DNA of 64,000 bases from Dyella_A sp049445995 (GTDB lineage: Bacteria > Pseudomonadota > Gammaproteobacteria > Xanthomonadales > Rhodanobacteraceae), in contig NZ_JBMSDZ010000002.1 of NCBI RefSeq assembly GCF_049445995.1, positions 62,001 through 126,000 on the forward strand. Reading direction: 5' to 3'. A program made the position numbers and the translations under genes. Position 1 is the first letter of the stretch; every line of letters starts with the position of its first letter. Below are positions 43,637 through 52,534 of the stretch, one piece after another. The notes below the pieces were generated by a model. That model did not search any database. It saw nothing but the letters and a program-made list of their open reading frames with translations, and was not told the DNA's origin.

Positions 43637-44995
43637 CTATGCGCGCAGGGCGGGCGATACGGTGAAGTCGCAGCCGGTCTTGGCCTTCACCTCATCCACC
43701 GTCACCCCCTCGTGCAGTTCGATCAGGGTCAGGCCCTGGCCCTTGGCCACCTCGAACACGCACAGGTCGGTGATCACCAGGTCCACCACCTGCTTGCCGG
43801 TGAGCGGCAGCTCGCATTCGTTCTTGATCTTGGGCGAGCCGTCCTTCGCGGTGTGCTCCATCAGCACCACCACGCGCTTCACGCCACTCACCAGATCCAT
43901 CGCGCCGCCCGGTCCCTTGACCATCTTGCCCGGCACCATCCAGTTGGCGAGGTCGCCGGTGCAGGAGACTTCCAGCCCGCCGAGGATCGACAGGTCGATG
44001 TGGCCGCCGCGGATCATCGCGAACGAATCGGCGCTGGAGAAGAAGCTCGAACCGGGCAGGGTGGTGATGGTCTGCTTGCCGGCATTGATCAGGTCCGGGT
44101 CCACGTGTGCATCGTCCGGGAATGGGCCGATGCCGAGCAGGCCGTTCTCCGACTGCAGGATCACGTCCATGCCTGCGGGAATGAAATTCGCCACCAGGGT
44201 CGGGATGCCGATCCCCAGGTTGACGTAGTAGCCGTCGCGCAGCTCCTTCGCCGCGCGACGCGCCATCGCGCTGCGAATCGGGCTTTCCTTGCCGGTGTTG
44301 GCGCCGGCGATGGTGCGGAACTCGATGCGCTTCTCGTAGCTGGCCCCCTGGATGATGCGATCGACGTAGATGCCCGGCACGTGGATCTGGTCCGGGTCGA
44401 GTTCGCCCACCTCCACCAGCTCCTCCACCTCGGCCACGCAGACCTTGCCGCAGGTGGCGATCATCGGGTTGAAGTTGCGCGCGGTCTTGCGGAACACCAG
44501 GTTGCCCAGGCGGTCGCCCTTCCATGCCTTGACGATCGACACGTCGGCGTGGATCGCCTCCTCCAGCACGTACTCCTTGTCGCCGAATGTCTTGATTTCC
44601 TTGCCCTCGGCCAGCTTGGTGCCGAACGCGGTGCGCGTGTAGAAGCCCGGGATGCCGGCGCCGCCGGCGCGCAGCTTTTCCGCCAGCGTGCCCTGCGGCA
44701 CCAGGTGCAGCTCCAGCTCGCCGGCCAGCACCTGCCGCTCGAACTCCTTGTTCTCGCCCACGTAGGAGGCGTACACGCGCTTGACCTGGCGGGTCTTCAG
44801 CAGCGGGCCCATGCCGAAGTCGTCCACGCCGGCGTTGTTGCCGACGATGGTCAGCCCCTTGGTACCGGCGGCGAGCAGGGCGCCGATCAGGTTCTCGGGA
44901 ATGCCGCACAGGCCGAAGCCGCCCGCGGCGATCGTCATGCCGTCGACCAGCAGTCCGTCCAAAGCCTTGTCGGCGCTTGCGTAAACCTTGTCCAT
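43637..44995 (-). CDS. 3-oxoacid (succinyl-CoA:acetoacetate-type) CoA-transferase, A and B subunits fused
   Basis: A 452-residue single chain. Residues 1-235 are a ScoA-type alpha subunit (GMTIAAGGFGLCGIPENLI, GNNAGVDDFGMGPLL, EEAIHADVSIVKAWKGDRLGNLVFRKTARNFNP). Residues 240-452 are a ScoB-type beta subunit (MARRAAKELRDGYYVNLGIGIPTLV) with the catalytic glutamate at 283 in QSENGLLGIGP. The joint (GANTGKESPIRSA) is short. Most bacteria encode these as two genes; mitochondrial SCOT is fused. The enzyme moves CoA between succinate and acetoacetate in ketone-body or PHB use. It stands alone. Confidence 0.9.
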   Translation of the reverse strand: MDKVYASADKALDGLLVDGMTIAAGGFGLCGIPENLIGALLAAGTKGLTIVGNNAGVDDFGMGPLLKTRQVKRVYASYVGENKEFERQVLAGELELHLVPQGTLAEKLRAGGAGIPGFYTRTAFGTKLAEGKEIKTFGDKEYVLEEAIHADVSIVKAWKGDRLGNLVFRKTARNFNPMIATCGKVCVAEVEELVEVGELDPDQIHVPGIYVDRIIQGASYEKRIEFRTIAGANTGKESPIRSAMARRAAKELRDGYYVNLGIGIPTLVANFIPAGMDVILQSENGLLGIGPFPDDAHVDPDLINAGKQTITTLPGSSFFSSADSFAMIRGGHIDLSILGGLEVSCTGDLANWMVPGKMVKGPGGAMDLVSGVKRVVVLMEHTAKDGSPKIKNECELPLTGKQVVDLVITDLCVFEVAKGQGLTLIELHEGVTVDEVKAKTGCDFTVSPALRA

Positions 44996-45169
44996 TGTGA
45001 TGCCTGCCTGCGTGGGAATCAGCGCACAAGGATACGACGGAACGCCCGCACCCGGCCTCGTACAAAGGTCCGATGTGCCGCTGCCCGTACCGGCAGCGAT
45101 CGATCCGGCGGTCGCCTGGGCGCGCGAGGCACGGTCGGCGCCCGCGATCTGTGTATTGACGGGAACCGA

Positions 45170-45207
45170 TTACACATGTAAACATCAATTATCGATTACG
45201 CGCGTAA
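45170..45207. promoter_or_regulatory. Two BlaI-type operators upstream of the blaI-like gene
   Basis: TTACACATGTAA (45170-45181) and the perfect palindrome TTACGCGCGTAA (45196-45207) share the TTAC-N4-GTAA frame and have centres 26 bp apart. TTGACG at 45156-45161 could be the -35 element, so repressor binding would cover the promoter. The TACA/TGTA core is the known BlaI/MecI recognition type. Confidence 0.75.
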
Positions 45208-45220
45208 ACGTGAGGCCGGA

Positions 45221-45583
45221 ATGATCAGCGAAGCCGAAGCCGTCGTGATGCAAGTACTGTGGCGCGGCTCCCCGCGCAGCGCCGAGGAGATCCTCGCCGA
45301 GGTCGGCGAGGCCCAGCAGTGGCAGGAAGGCACGGTGAAATCCCTGCTCAACCGGCTCCTCAAGAAGAAGGCGGTGAAGGCCGAGCGCGACGGCCGCCGC
45401 TACCTCTACAGCCCGCTGCTGCCGCGCGAGAAATACGTGCACCAGACCAGCAAGAGCCTGCTCGATCGCCTGTTCGACGGCCGCGTGGCGCCGCTGGTGG
45501 CGCATTTTTCCGAGCAGCAGAAGCTGTCGAAGAAGGACATCGCCGAGCTGCGCCAGCTGCTCAGGGAGCTCGGCGATGACTAG
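45221..45583 (+). CDS. BlaI/MecI/CopY family transcriptional repressor
   Basis: The 120-residue protein has an N-terminal winged helix (ISEAEAVVMQVLWRGSPRSAEEILAEV, WQEGTVKSLLNRLLKKKAVKAERDGRRYLYSPLL) and a C-terminal dimerisation helix region. Family members are dimers cleaved or released when a membrane M56 protease senses a signal. The cognate M56 gene overlaps by 8 bp, and two operator candidates lie upstream. No beta-lactamase gene is near. Confidence 0.92.
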   Translation: MISEAEAVVMQVLWRGSPRSAEEILAEVGEAQQWQEGTVKSLLNRLLKKKAVKAERDGRRYLYSPLLPREKYVHQTSKSLLDRLFDGRVAPLVAHFSEQQKLSKKDIAELRQLLRELGDD

Positions 45584-47153
45584 CTTTGCATCCTTCACCG
45601 CGACGCTGCTCAGCCAAGCCTGGAGTGCGATGCTGGTATTTGTGGCGGCCGTCGCCATCGTGCTGGCGCTGCGCCTGCCGTGCCGGCGCCTGTTCGGTGT
45701 AGGGCGGGCTCTTCAACTGTGGTTACTGGTGCCGCTGATGCTGCTTACGGCGGCCTGGCCGCGCATGCCGGGCGCGACGGCATCGCGCCTGCCGCCCGTA
45801 GTCGTGCGCATCGTCACGACACCGGCGGCGCTCTCCGCACCGATAGCCGTCACGGCTTCGGTGGACTGGCGCACGCTGCTGCTGGCCGGTTGGGCCGCCG
45901 GCGTACTCATGATGCTGGCACGGGCGGCCGTGACACAGGCGCGCTTTCGCCGACAACTGGCGGGGGCTCGGCGAGTGGGGGACGAGAGCGACCGGTGGCC
46001 GGTGTGGCGCGCGGCGCGGCCGGATGTTGGCCCTGCGCTGGTAGGCCTTTTGCGGCCCAGGATCATCGTTCCCGCCAACTTCGATACGCACTATTCAACT
46101 GCCGAGCAGGTGCTGATCCTGGCGCATGAAGCCATGCACGCGCGCCGCCGCGATATCTGGCTGAGCCTGTTCGCGTTGCTGCTCGCAAGCGCGTTCTGGT
46201 TTCTGCCACTCAGCGGCTGGGTGCTGGTGCGCTTTCGTTACGACCAGGAGCTGGCCTGCGACGCCGCGGTCCTGCGTGAGCACCCCGCCGGAAAGCGCCA
46301 GTACGCCCAAGCGATGTTGAAAACCCAGTCGTCCCGGCTCGCCTTGCCGGTCGGCTGCCTCTGGTCATCCCGTCACCCGATCACGGAGCGTATCGCCATG
46401 CTGAAGCAAAACCCTCCCCGTCCCCTCCGTCGCCTCTATGGCCTGGCGGCGCTGGTCACCCTTGGTCTCGGCCTGGGCCAGTTGGTCTTTGCCGCCGGAT
46501 CAGCCCGCTCCGTGGGGCAGCCTCCCGCCGATGATCTACCGGCGGGCGCCACCGCGGATGGGTACACGCTGCGCTTGGCGGTCAGTGCGGATGAGCGGCC
46601 GCTGCAGCCGCGCAGTACGGCCTGCTACCGCGCTGGCGAGTTTTATGCGCTCGACGAGCGGGTTGACGGCGACCTGCCGCCATGGCACGGCCGCATCACC
46701 GTAGTGCCGGCTGAGCATGGCCAGCTGGAGGTTCGCGCCGACTTGAGCGGTGGCTCGCTGGCCAAGCCGGTAGCACCGCGCATTCGCATGCAGCCGGGCC
46801 AGCCGGGCGGCATCCAGACTGGCGACACCGTGACCGACAAAGACGGTCGCTCCATCGATCGCACGCTCAAGTTGGAAGTCACTGCCTGGCCGGGCTGTGT
46901 GAAGCCTGCAGCGGCCGTCGCAAGCAGCAGCGTGCAGTTCCACTTCGCTACCAACTCGGCGCGGGCCGTGGTGCAGAGCATTGCGCAGCAGGCGGGGTTC
47001 ACTATCGACAATCCGCAAAGCCTGGACGCCACCCAGCCGGTCGCCGGCAATTTCGAGGGCGTGCCGGCCCCTGAAGCGCTGCGGCTGGTCGGAAACCTGG
47101 TTGGCATGAAGCCGGTGTTCAACGGCAAGCAGGTGCGCTTCGAGCCGCAATGA
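45576..47153 (+). CDS. BlaR1-type M56 membrane metallopeptidase with C-terminal STN-like domain
   Basis: This 525-residue protein has membrane helices near residues 15-35, 47-62, 98-115, 205-225 and 288-305, with the zinc motif HEAMH (LILAHEAMHARRRDIW) and the downstream CDAAVL region of M56 peptidases. Instead of the penicillin-binding sensor of BlaR1 it has about 220 extracytoplasmic residues: a beta-rich part and at the end a segment like the secretin/TonB short N-terminal domain (ARAVVQSIAQQAGFTIDN, FEGVPAPEALRLVGNLVGMK). The signal may be a protein or peptide partner. It overlaps the blaI-like gene, so both are co-expressed. Confidence 0.82.
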   Translation: MTSFASFTATLLSQAWSAMLVFVAAVAIVLALRLPCRRLFGVGRALQLWLLVPLMLLTAAWPRMPGATASRLPPVVVRIVTTPAALSAPIAVTASVDWRTLLLAGWAAGVLMMLARAAVTQARFRRQLAGARRVGDESDRWPVWRAARPDVGPALVGLLRPRIIVPANFDTHYSTAEQVLILAHEAMHARRRDIWLSLFALLLASAFWFLPLSGWVLVRFRYDQELACDAAVLREHPAGKRQYAQAMLKTQSSRLALPVGCLWSSRHPITERIAMLKQNPPRPLRRLYGLAALVTLGLGLGQLVFAAGSARSVGQPPADDLPAGATADGYTLRLAVSADERPLQPRSTACYRAGEFYALDERVDGDLPPWHGRITVVPAEHGQLEVRADLSGGSLAKPVAPRIRMQPGQPGGIQTGDTVTDKDGRSIDRTLKLEVTAWPGCVKPAAAVASSSVQFHFATNSARAVVQSIAQQAGFTIDNPQSLDATQPVAGNFEGVPAPEALRLVGNLVGMKPVFNGKQVRFEPQ

Positions 47154-47218
47154 CGGCGGCAAAAGGGAGACGGCGGCATCGCTATACTCTCGCCGTCCCC
47201 GGGGAGTAGACGATCGTG

Positions 47219-48268
47219 ATGCCGCCGCGCCTGCTGATGCTTCTTGCCGCCGCCAGTCTCTCGGCGGCGGTTCACGCGGTCGGCCCGGTGCTGGTAATCC
47301 ATGCCGGCGCCGGCGTGCTGCGGCGTGACATGCCGCCGGCGCGCGAGAAGGCGATCCGCGCCGCGCTGACCCAGGCGCTGGAGGCGGGCTATGCCGAGCT
47401 CAAGGCGGGCAAGCCCTCGGTGGACGCGGTGACGGCATCGCTCACCGTGCTGGAGGACGATCCGCTGTTCAACGCCGGTCGTGGCTCGGTGTTCACCCAC
47501 GACGGCACGCTGGAGATGGACGCGGCGATCATGGACGGCTATACGTTGCGCGCCGGTTCGGTGGCGGCGGTGTCGGATGTGAAGAATCCGATCCTGCTGG
47601 CACGCGCGGTGATGGAGCACACCCCGCACGTGATGCTGGTCGGCGCCGGCGCCGAGGCGTTCGCCCAGGCGCAGGGCATCGCACGCGAGAAGCCGGAGTA
47701 CTTCCGCACCGAGGAGCGCTGGCAGCAGCTGCAGCAGGCGCTCAAGGAAGACGCCGCGGGCCGGCCGCATGCCGATGCGGATACCGCCAGGCATTTCGGC
47801 ACGGTGGGCGCGGTGGCGCTGGATGTGTACGGTCACCTCGCCGCCGGCACCTCCACCGGCGGCATGAACGACAAGATGCCCGGCCGGGTCGGCGACTCGC
47901 CGATCATCGGCGCCGGCGCCTATGCCAATGCCGGTTGCGCCGTCTCCGGCACGGGTTGGGGCGAGTTCTACATGCGCACGGTGGCGGCACACGCGATCTG
48001 CACGCGGGTGACGCAGCTGCGCATGCCGATCGCACGGGCGGCGGCCGAAGTGATCAACCAGGAGATACCCGCCATGGGCGGCAGCGGCGGCGCGATCGCG
48101 CTGGATGACCGGGGCCACATCGCCATCCCGTTCAACACCGACGGCATGTTCCGCGGCTGGACCGACGCCAGCGGCAAGCCGCACGTGGCGATCTATGGCG
48201 ACGAGGACGATGGCACCGGCGAGTTGCTGCCTGCGCCGGCACCGGACGACGCGGCGTCCGAGGACTGA
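47219..48268 (+). CDS. Isoaspartyl peptidase/plant-type L-asparaginase, exported
   Basis: A 349-residue Ntn-hydrolase precursor with an N-terminal signal peptide (LLMLLAAASLSAAVHA). Family motifs are NAGRGSVFTHDGTLEMDAAIMDG and HFGTVGAVALD, in which Thr195 is the nucleophile freed by self-cleavage, then AAGTSTGGMNDKMPGRVGDSPIIGAGAYA. It splits beta-aspartyl peptides and asparagine. A GTG 3 bp upstream (47216) is an alternative start; GGGGAG lies at a fitting distance from either. Confidence 0.92.
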   Translation: MPPRLLMLLAAASLSAAVHAVGPVLVIHAGAGVLRRDMPPAREKAIRAALTQALEAGYAELKAGKPSVDAVTASLTVLEDDPLFNAGRGSVFTHDGTLEMDAAIMDGYTLRAGSVAAVSDVKNPILLARAVMEHTPHVMLVGAGAEAFAQAQGIAREKPEYFRTEERWQQLQQALKEDAAGRPHADADTARHFGTVGAVALDVYGHLAAGTSTGGMNDKMPGRVGDSPIIGAGAYANAGCAVSGTGWGEFYMRTVAAHAICTRVTQLRMPIARAAAEVINQEIPAMGGSGGAIALDDRGHIAIPFNTDGMFRGWTDASGKPHVAIYGDEDDGTGELLPAPAPDDAASED

Positions 48269-48278
48269 TCGGCGCGGA

Positions 48279-48866
48279 TCAGTCGTCCCGGTCGGGACGC
48301 TCGCGCACCGGATGCTTGCTGAGCTTGCGCTGCAGCGTGCGGCGGTGCATCCCGAGCCGGCGCGCGGTTTCGGAGATGTTGCCGTCGCACTCGGTGAGCA
48401 CGCGGTGGATGTGTTCCCACTCCAGCCGGCGCAGCGCCAGCGGGGCTTCCGGGGCATCCAGCACGTCATCGTCGTCGGCGTGCGGGCCGTCGCCGTCGGT
48501 AAGCGCACGGACCACCGCATCGGCATCCACCGGCTTGGCCAGGTAGTCGTGCGCGCCGCGCTTGATCGCCTCCACCGCCGTGGCGATCGAGGCGTAGCCA
48601 GTGAGCAGCAGGATGCGCATGTCCGGCACCAGGCGGTGCAGGTCGGGGATCAGGCGCAGGCCGTTCTCCTCGCCGAGCTTGAGATCCAGCACACAGTAGC
48701 GCGGCTGGTGACGGCGGGTGAGCGCACGGGCCTCGTCGGCGCTGACGGCATGGATCACCTCGAACCCGCGCGAGCCCAGCGCCCGGGCGAGGACGCGGCC
48801 AAAGGTGGCGTCGTCGTCGATGATGAGCAGGGGACGGGCAGACACGGGGGCGGTCGAGTCGGTCAT
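48279..48866 (-). CDS. RegA/PrrA/ActR-type response regulator
   Basis: A 195-residue regulator with receiver domain (IIDDDATFGRVL, phospho-acceptor Asp61 in CVLDLKLGEENG, LLLTGYASIATAVEAIKRGAHDYLAKP) and a short Fis-type HTH (IHRVLTECDGNISETARRLGMHRRTLQRKLSK). There is no AAA domain. RegA relatives control respiration, carbon and nitrogen metabolism in response to redox. The acidic linker DADDDDVLDAPEAP is longer than usual. The kinase gene lies 70 bp upstream. Confidence 0.9.
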   Translation of the reverse strand: MTDSTAPVSARPLLIIDDDATFGRVLARALGSRGFEVIHAVSADEARALTRRHQPRYCVLDLKLGEENGLRLIPDLHRLVPDMRILLLTGYASIATAVEAIKRGAHDYLAKPVDADAVVRALTDGDGPHADDDDVLDAPEAPLALRRLEWEHIHRVLTECDGNISETARRLGMHRRTLQRKLSKHPVRERPDRDD

Positions 48867-48936
48867 TGCGGCATCCAGGGGAATCGGCTCGCCTATTGTC
48901 GCCGGGCAGCGCATCGCATGCACGCGCCGCGGGGTT

Positions 48937-50214
48937 TCATTCGGCGGAAATCGCCGACAGCGGCAGGCGGATGCTCACTTCGGCGCCTCCGGCCGTATTC
49001 ACCACGGTCAGTTCGCCGTTCAGGCGTTCGGCGGTGGCTTCGGCCAGCGTGAGGCCGATGCCCAGGCCGCCCTGTTTCTGGCTCTGGCCGAGGACACTGC
49101 CGGGGCGTCCCGCCACGAAGCCCGGCCCCTGATCGCTCACCCGCAGTTCCAGCCAGCCGTGCTGATGGCGCACGCGCAGCGCCACCCGCTGCGAGCCGCG
49201 CGCAGCGGAGGCGTCGGCGGCGTTGTTGAGCAGGTTGATCAGCGCGTGCCGCATGCCGGGCGGACTGCGCAGCACGGTGTCGGCGGTGGCGGCGTCCAGT
49301 TCCAGTTCCAGCTCCGCTTCGGGGCGAAGCAGTTGGAAGCGCTCCAGGCAGCCGCGCACGAAGGCGCCCAGGCTCATCTGCTCGTCCGCCTGCGACAGCT
49401 GGGCCTTGCCGAAAGCCACCATCTCGCGAAGGATGCCGCGGCAGCGCTCCACCTGCTCCTGCAGCAGCGCCAGATCCTCGGCCAGCACGGTGTTGGCCGC
49501 GTGTTCGCGGCGCAGCTCCGGCAGCAGGGTGCGCATGGTCGACAGCGGCGTGTTGAGCTCGTGCGCGGCCCCCGCGGCCTGGGTGGCGATGGCGAGAATG
49601 CCTTCGTCACGCAATGCCCGCTCGCGCACGCGCTGCACTTCGCCCTGCTGCGCGCGCACCGCCGTGGCCAGCCGGTTGATGAAGAACCCCAGCAGCGCCG
49701 CGGTGATCACGAAGTTCACCGCCATGCCGATCACGTGCAGGGCGAATCCGGCCGGGCCTTCCATGATCGGCGGCAGCGGCACGTAGTGCACCAGCAGCGT
49801 CAGGTAGGCCAGCCCGGTGAGCGCGGAAACCACCAGCAACGCCGGCACCGTGAGCGCCGCCGCGCCCAGTGCGATCGGCATCAGCAGCAGTGTCACGAAC
49901 GGGTTGGTGGCGCCGCCGGTGAAGTACAGCAGGCACCACAGCACGACGGTGTCCACCGCGATGTGGCCGATCGTCTCCCACTCGCGCACCGGCCACGGCT
50001 GGGTCAGCCGCCACGAGGCGAACGCGGCGAACACCGCGTGGAAGCCGATCGCCACCATCAGCGGCAGCACCGGCACGTCCATGCCCATCCACAGCGCGGC
50101 CACCAGCACCGCGCTGCTCTGCCCGGTGATCGCGCACAGGCGCAGCCACGCCAGCGTGCGGGTCAGGGCGGAGGGGGCGAAGCGCTGCGGCGAGGCGAAG
50201 TGCAGGGAGGTCAT
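48937..50214 (-). CDS. RegB/PrrB-type redox sensor histidine kinase
   Basis: This 425-residue kinase has about six membrane helices, the quinone-sensing motif GGATNPF (residues 100-106), the H-box AAGAAHELNTPLSTM with His218, N-box LINLLNNAADAS and the G boxes SDQGPGF and GGLGIGLTLA. A cysteine at 258 (VERCRGILREM) lies exactly 40 residues after the phospho-His, the same spacing as His225/Cys265 of Rhodobacter RegB, whose Cys is redox-active. ATG at 50214. Confidence 0.92.
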   Translation of the reverse strand: MTSLHFASPQRFAPSALTRTLAWLRLCAITGQSSAVLVAALWMGMDVPVLPLMVAIGFHAVFAAFASWRLTQPWPVREWETIGHIAVDTVVLWCLLYFTGGATNPFVTLLLMPIALGAAALTVPALLVVSALTGLAYLTLLVHYVPLPPIMEGPAGFALHVIGMAVNFVITAALLGFFINRLATAVRAQQGEVQRVRERALRDEGILAIATQAAGAAHELNTPLSTMRTLLPELRREHAANTVLAEDLALLQEQVERCRGILREMVAFGKAQLSQADEQMSLGAFVRGCLERFQLLRPEAELELELDAATADTVLRSPPGMRHALINLLNNAADASAARGSQRVALRVRHQHGWLELRVSDQGPGFVAGRPGSVLGQSQKQGGLGIGLTLAEATAERLNGELTVVNTAGGAEVSIRLPLSAISAE

Positions 50215-50248
50215 GGGGAGAAGGGTCGTCGAAGGGACGCGGGCGGGA

Positions 50249-51808
50249 TCAGTGGATCGGGTTGTCGTAGCCCTCTTCACTGCGCGAGGCGGGGAACGGA
50301 TCGTGGTGGGTGGCCACGTCGGAATGGCTGGCCGACAGCCTGCGCATCAGCGGCAGCATCGCCATGGCGATCAGCGTGCATGCCACGCCCGCAAAACCGA
50401 GCTGGTTGAAGAGCCTGGTGTAGATCGGCAGGGACACCAGCGGATCGGAAACGTCCCGCGGGATGCTCGCGAAGTTGGCCACTACGCTGCCCAGGTATTG
50501 CGAGATGCCGGAGGCCACGTAGTACGCCCCCATCATGAAGCCGCCCATGCGTGCGGGCACGTAGCGGGCGATCATCGCCAGGCCCAGGCCCGACACCAGC
50601 AGTTCGCCAAGCGAATAGAGACCATAGCCCCACACCATGTACCAGGATGAAATCTGGCCGTTCACGGCAGTGTGCGAGCCCAGTCCGTACATGAAATACC
50701 CCGCGGCCACTGCGCCGAATCCCCACGCAAACTTGGCGGCCACGGACGGATCCTTGCCGAGGCGGCCCAGTCCGTTGTACGCCCACACCAGAACGGGGCT
50801 CAGCGCCACGATCCAGATCGCGTTGAGCGACTGGAACTGCTCGGGGATCCAGTCGAAGAGATGCCATCCGAACAGGTTGAACGAGAGGTCCACGTTCTTC
50901 TGGGCAAAGAGATTCAGCGAGGTCGACATCTGCTGGTAGAAGATGAAGAAGAAGATGGTCTGCACGGTGAGCACCAGAGCCGCCACCAGGCCGGCGCGTT
51001 CGTTGCTCTCGCTGGATCGGATGAGGTGGATGAAGATGCCGAGGATCACCACGCCGGCGGCGTAGACGCATATGCGCGCGACGTTCTCGCTCTGCAGGAT
51101 GAAGGCCGAGACGAAAACCATCGCCACCGCAGCCAACAGTACCCCGGCAGCCCGCTTCATCGACAGGCGGGTGCTGTCCGGCGGCGAGCCGATATGCGCC
51201 AGCGTGCGGTGCATCAGGGCATAGTTGGCCAGGCCCAGGAGCAGGCCGATCGCGCACACACCGAAGGCAGTGTGCCAGCCCCACACGGCGCCATAGCGGG
51301 CGCCCACGTGGTCGCGGATCCACGGCGTCAACAGCATCGAGGCGGTCGAGCCGATGTTGACCGCCATGTAGTAGATGGTGAAGGCGCTGTCGATCTTGGT
51401 GTCGTCGCCCTCGTAGATCTTGCGTACGAGGTTGCCGGCATTGGGCTTGAAGAAGCCGTTGCCGACGATGATCACGCCCAGCGAGACGTAAAGCAGATAC
51501 TCGCTGTCCGAGGGGACCCACAACATGGCATAACCCAGTGCAAGCACCACCGCGCCGGTCAGCATGGTGCGGCGCGTGCCGATGAGCTTGTCGCCAACCC
51601 AGCCGCCGATGGCGGGCGTGGCGTAGATCAGCGCCGCCGCGGCGCCCCACACCAGATTGCCCTTGGTGTCGGCAAACCCGAGTTTCTTGATCATGTAGGT
51701 GACCATCAGCACCTGCATGCCGTAGAAGCCGAAGCGCTCCCACATTTCGATGAGGAAGACCGTGCTGAAGGAGCGCGTCCGGGAGACGGGCGGGTTTTGG
51801 AGGACCAT
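50249..51808 (-). CDS. POT/PTR2-family proton-dependent oligopeptide transporter
   Basis: A 519-residue transporter with about 14 helices. Family motifs are EMWERFGFYGMQVLMV (ExxERFxY-type), GGWVGDKLIGTRRTMLTG, GNGFFKPNAGNLVRKIY, FTIYYMAVNIGSTASMLL and YSLGELLVSGLGLAM. It imports di- and tripeptides with protons. The ATG at 51808 matches the family N-terminus. The redox kinase gene follows 34 bp downstream on the same strand, so the three may be one operon. Confidence 0.93.
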   Translation of the reverse strand: MVLQNPPVSRTRSFSTVFLIEMWERFGFYGMQVLMVTYMIKKLGFADTKGNLVWGAAAALIYATPAIGGWVGDKLIGTRRTMLTGAVVLALGYAMLWVPSDSEYLLYVSLGVIIVGNGFFKPNAGNLVRKIYEGDDTKIDSAFTIYYMAVNIGSTASMLLTPWIRDHVGARYGAVWGWHTAFGVCAIGLLLGLANYALMHRTLAHIGSPPDSTRLSMKRAAGVLLAAVAMVFVSAFILQSENVARICVYAAGVVILGIFIHLIRSSESNERAGLVAALVLTVQTIFFFIFYQQMSTSLNLFAQKNVDLSFNLFGWHLFDWIPEQFQSLNAIWIVALSPVLVWAYNGLGRLGKDPSVAAKFAWGFGAVAAGYFMYGLGSHTAVNGQISSWYMVWGYGLYSLGELLVSGLGLAMIARYVPARMGGFMMGAYYVASGISQYLGSVVANFASIPRDVSDPLVSLPIYTRLFNQLGFAGVACTLIAMAMLPLMRRLSASHSDVATHHDPFPASRSEEGYDNPIH

Positions 51809-52095
51809 GTTGTTTCCAGGCAGGTTCGAGCCGCGGCAGCGCGCGCGGCGGTGCCCCCGAGTGGGCCCGTCGACGGGCCACAACCGCCGAAGCGTACCCG
51901 ATCCGGTTTGTGCACGTCGTTGCGCCGTGCCATGGCGACCGCTCCGATGCAGACGCTCGCGGCGGCGCCGGCGGACCATTCGTGGAGCCGGGCGCTATGG
52001 CATCATCCGCCGGTGGATCCATGCGCGAACCAGCGCCCCGAGGTTGCCAGCGGGCGAGCTGCCTGGCGGACTTTCATCACAGGAGACAGCGCCCC

Positions 52096-52470
52096 ATGCC
52101 CGGCAGCGGATTTCGCGGCAACCCCCGTCAGCTGTGGAACGCCTTCCTCTGGTCGATGAAAGGGCTGCAGGCCGGCTGGCGCCACGAGGCCTCGTTCCGG
52201 CTGGAGGCGATGCTCGCCGTGGTGCTGGTGCCGCTGGGCCTGTGGCTGGGCCACGGCGCGCTGGAAAAGATCGCCCTGGTGCTGCCGGCGGTGCTGGTGC
52301 TCTCCGGCGAACTGCTCAACTCGGCCATCGAGGCGGTGGTGGACAAGGTCAGCCCCGAGTTCCACGAGCTGGCCGGCCGCGCCAAGGACATGGGGTCGGC
52401 GGCGGTATTCCTGCTGCTGGTGTTCACCATGCTGTGCTGGGGCCTGATCCTGGTGCCGCGCTGGATTTAG
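52096..52470 (+). CDS. dgkA: Diacylglycerol kinase DgkA
   Basis: The 124-residue protein has an amphipathic N-terminus and three membrane helices (about residues 32-50, 53-72, 98-118). It has the family motif EASFRLEAMLA and the active-site stretch LSGELLNSAIEAVVDKV. It recycles diacylglycerol to phosphatidate at the inner membrane. AGGAG lies 10 bp before the ATG at 52096; longer in-frame starts were rejected. Confidence 0.94.
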   Translation: MPGSGFRGNPRQLWNAFLWSMKGLQAGWRHEASFRLEAMLAVVLVPLGLWLGHGALEKIALVLPAVLVLSGELLNSAIEAVVDKVSPEFHELAGRAKDMGSAAVFLLLVFTMLCWGLILVPRWI

Positions 52471-52534
52471 TATCGGGCACTCGTGCAGAGTGTCCGTGAG
52501 TATCGTCATCCGTTCCGTCGAGGGAGTGATTGCC

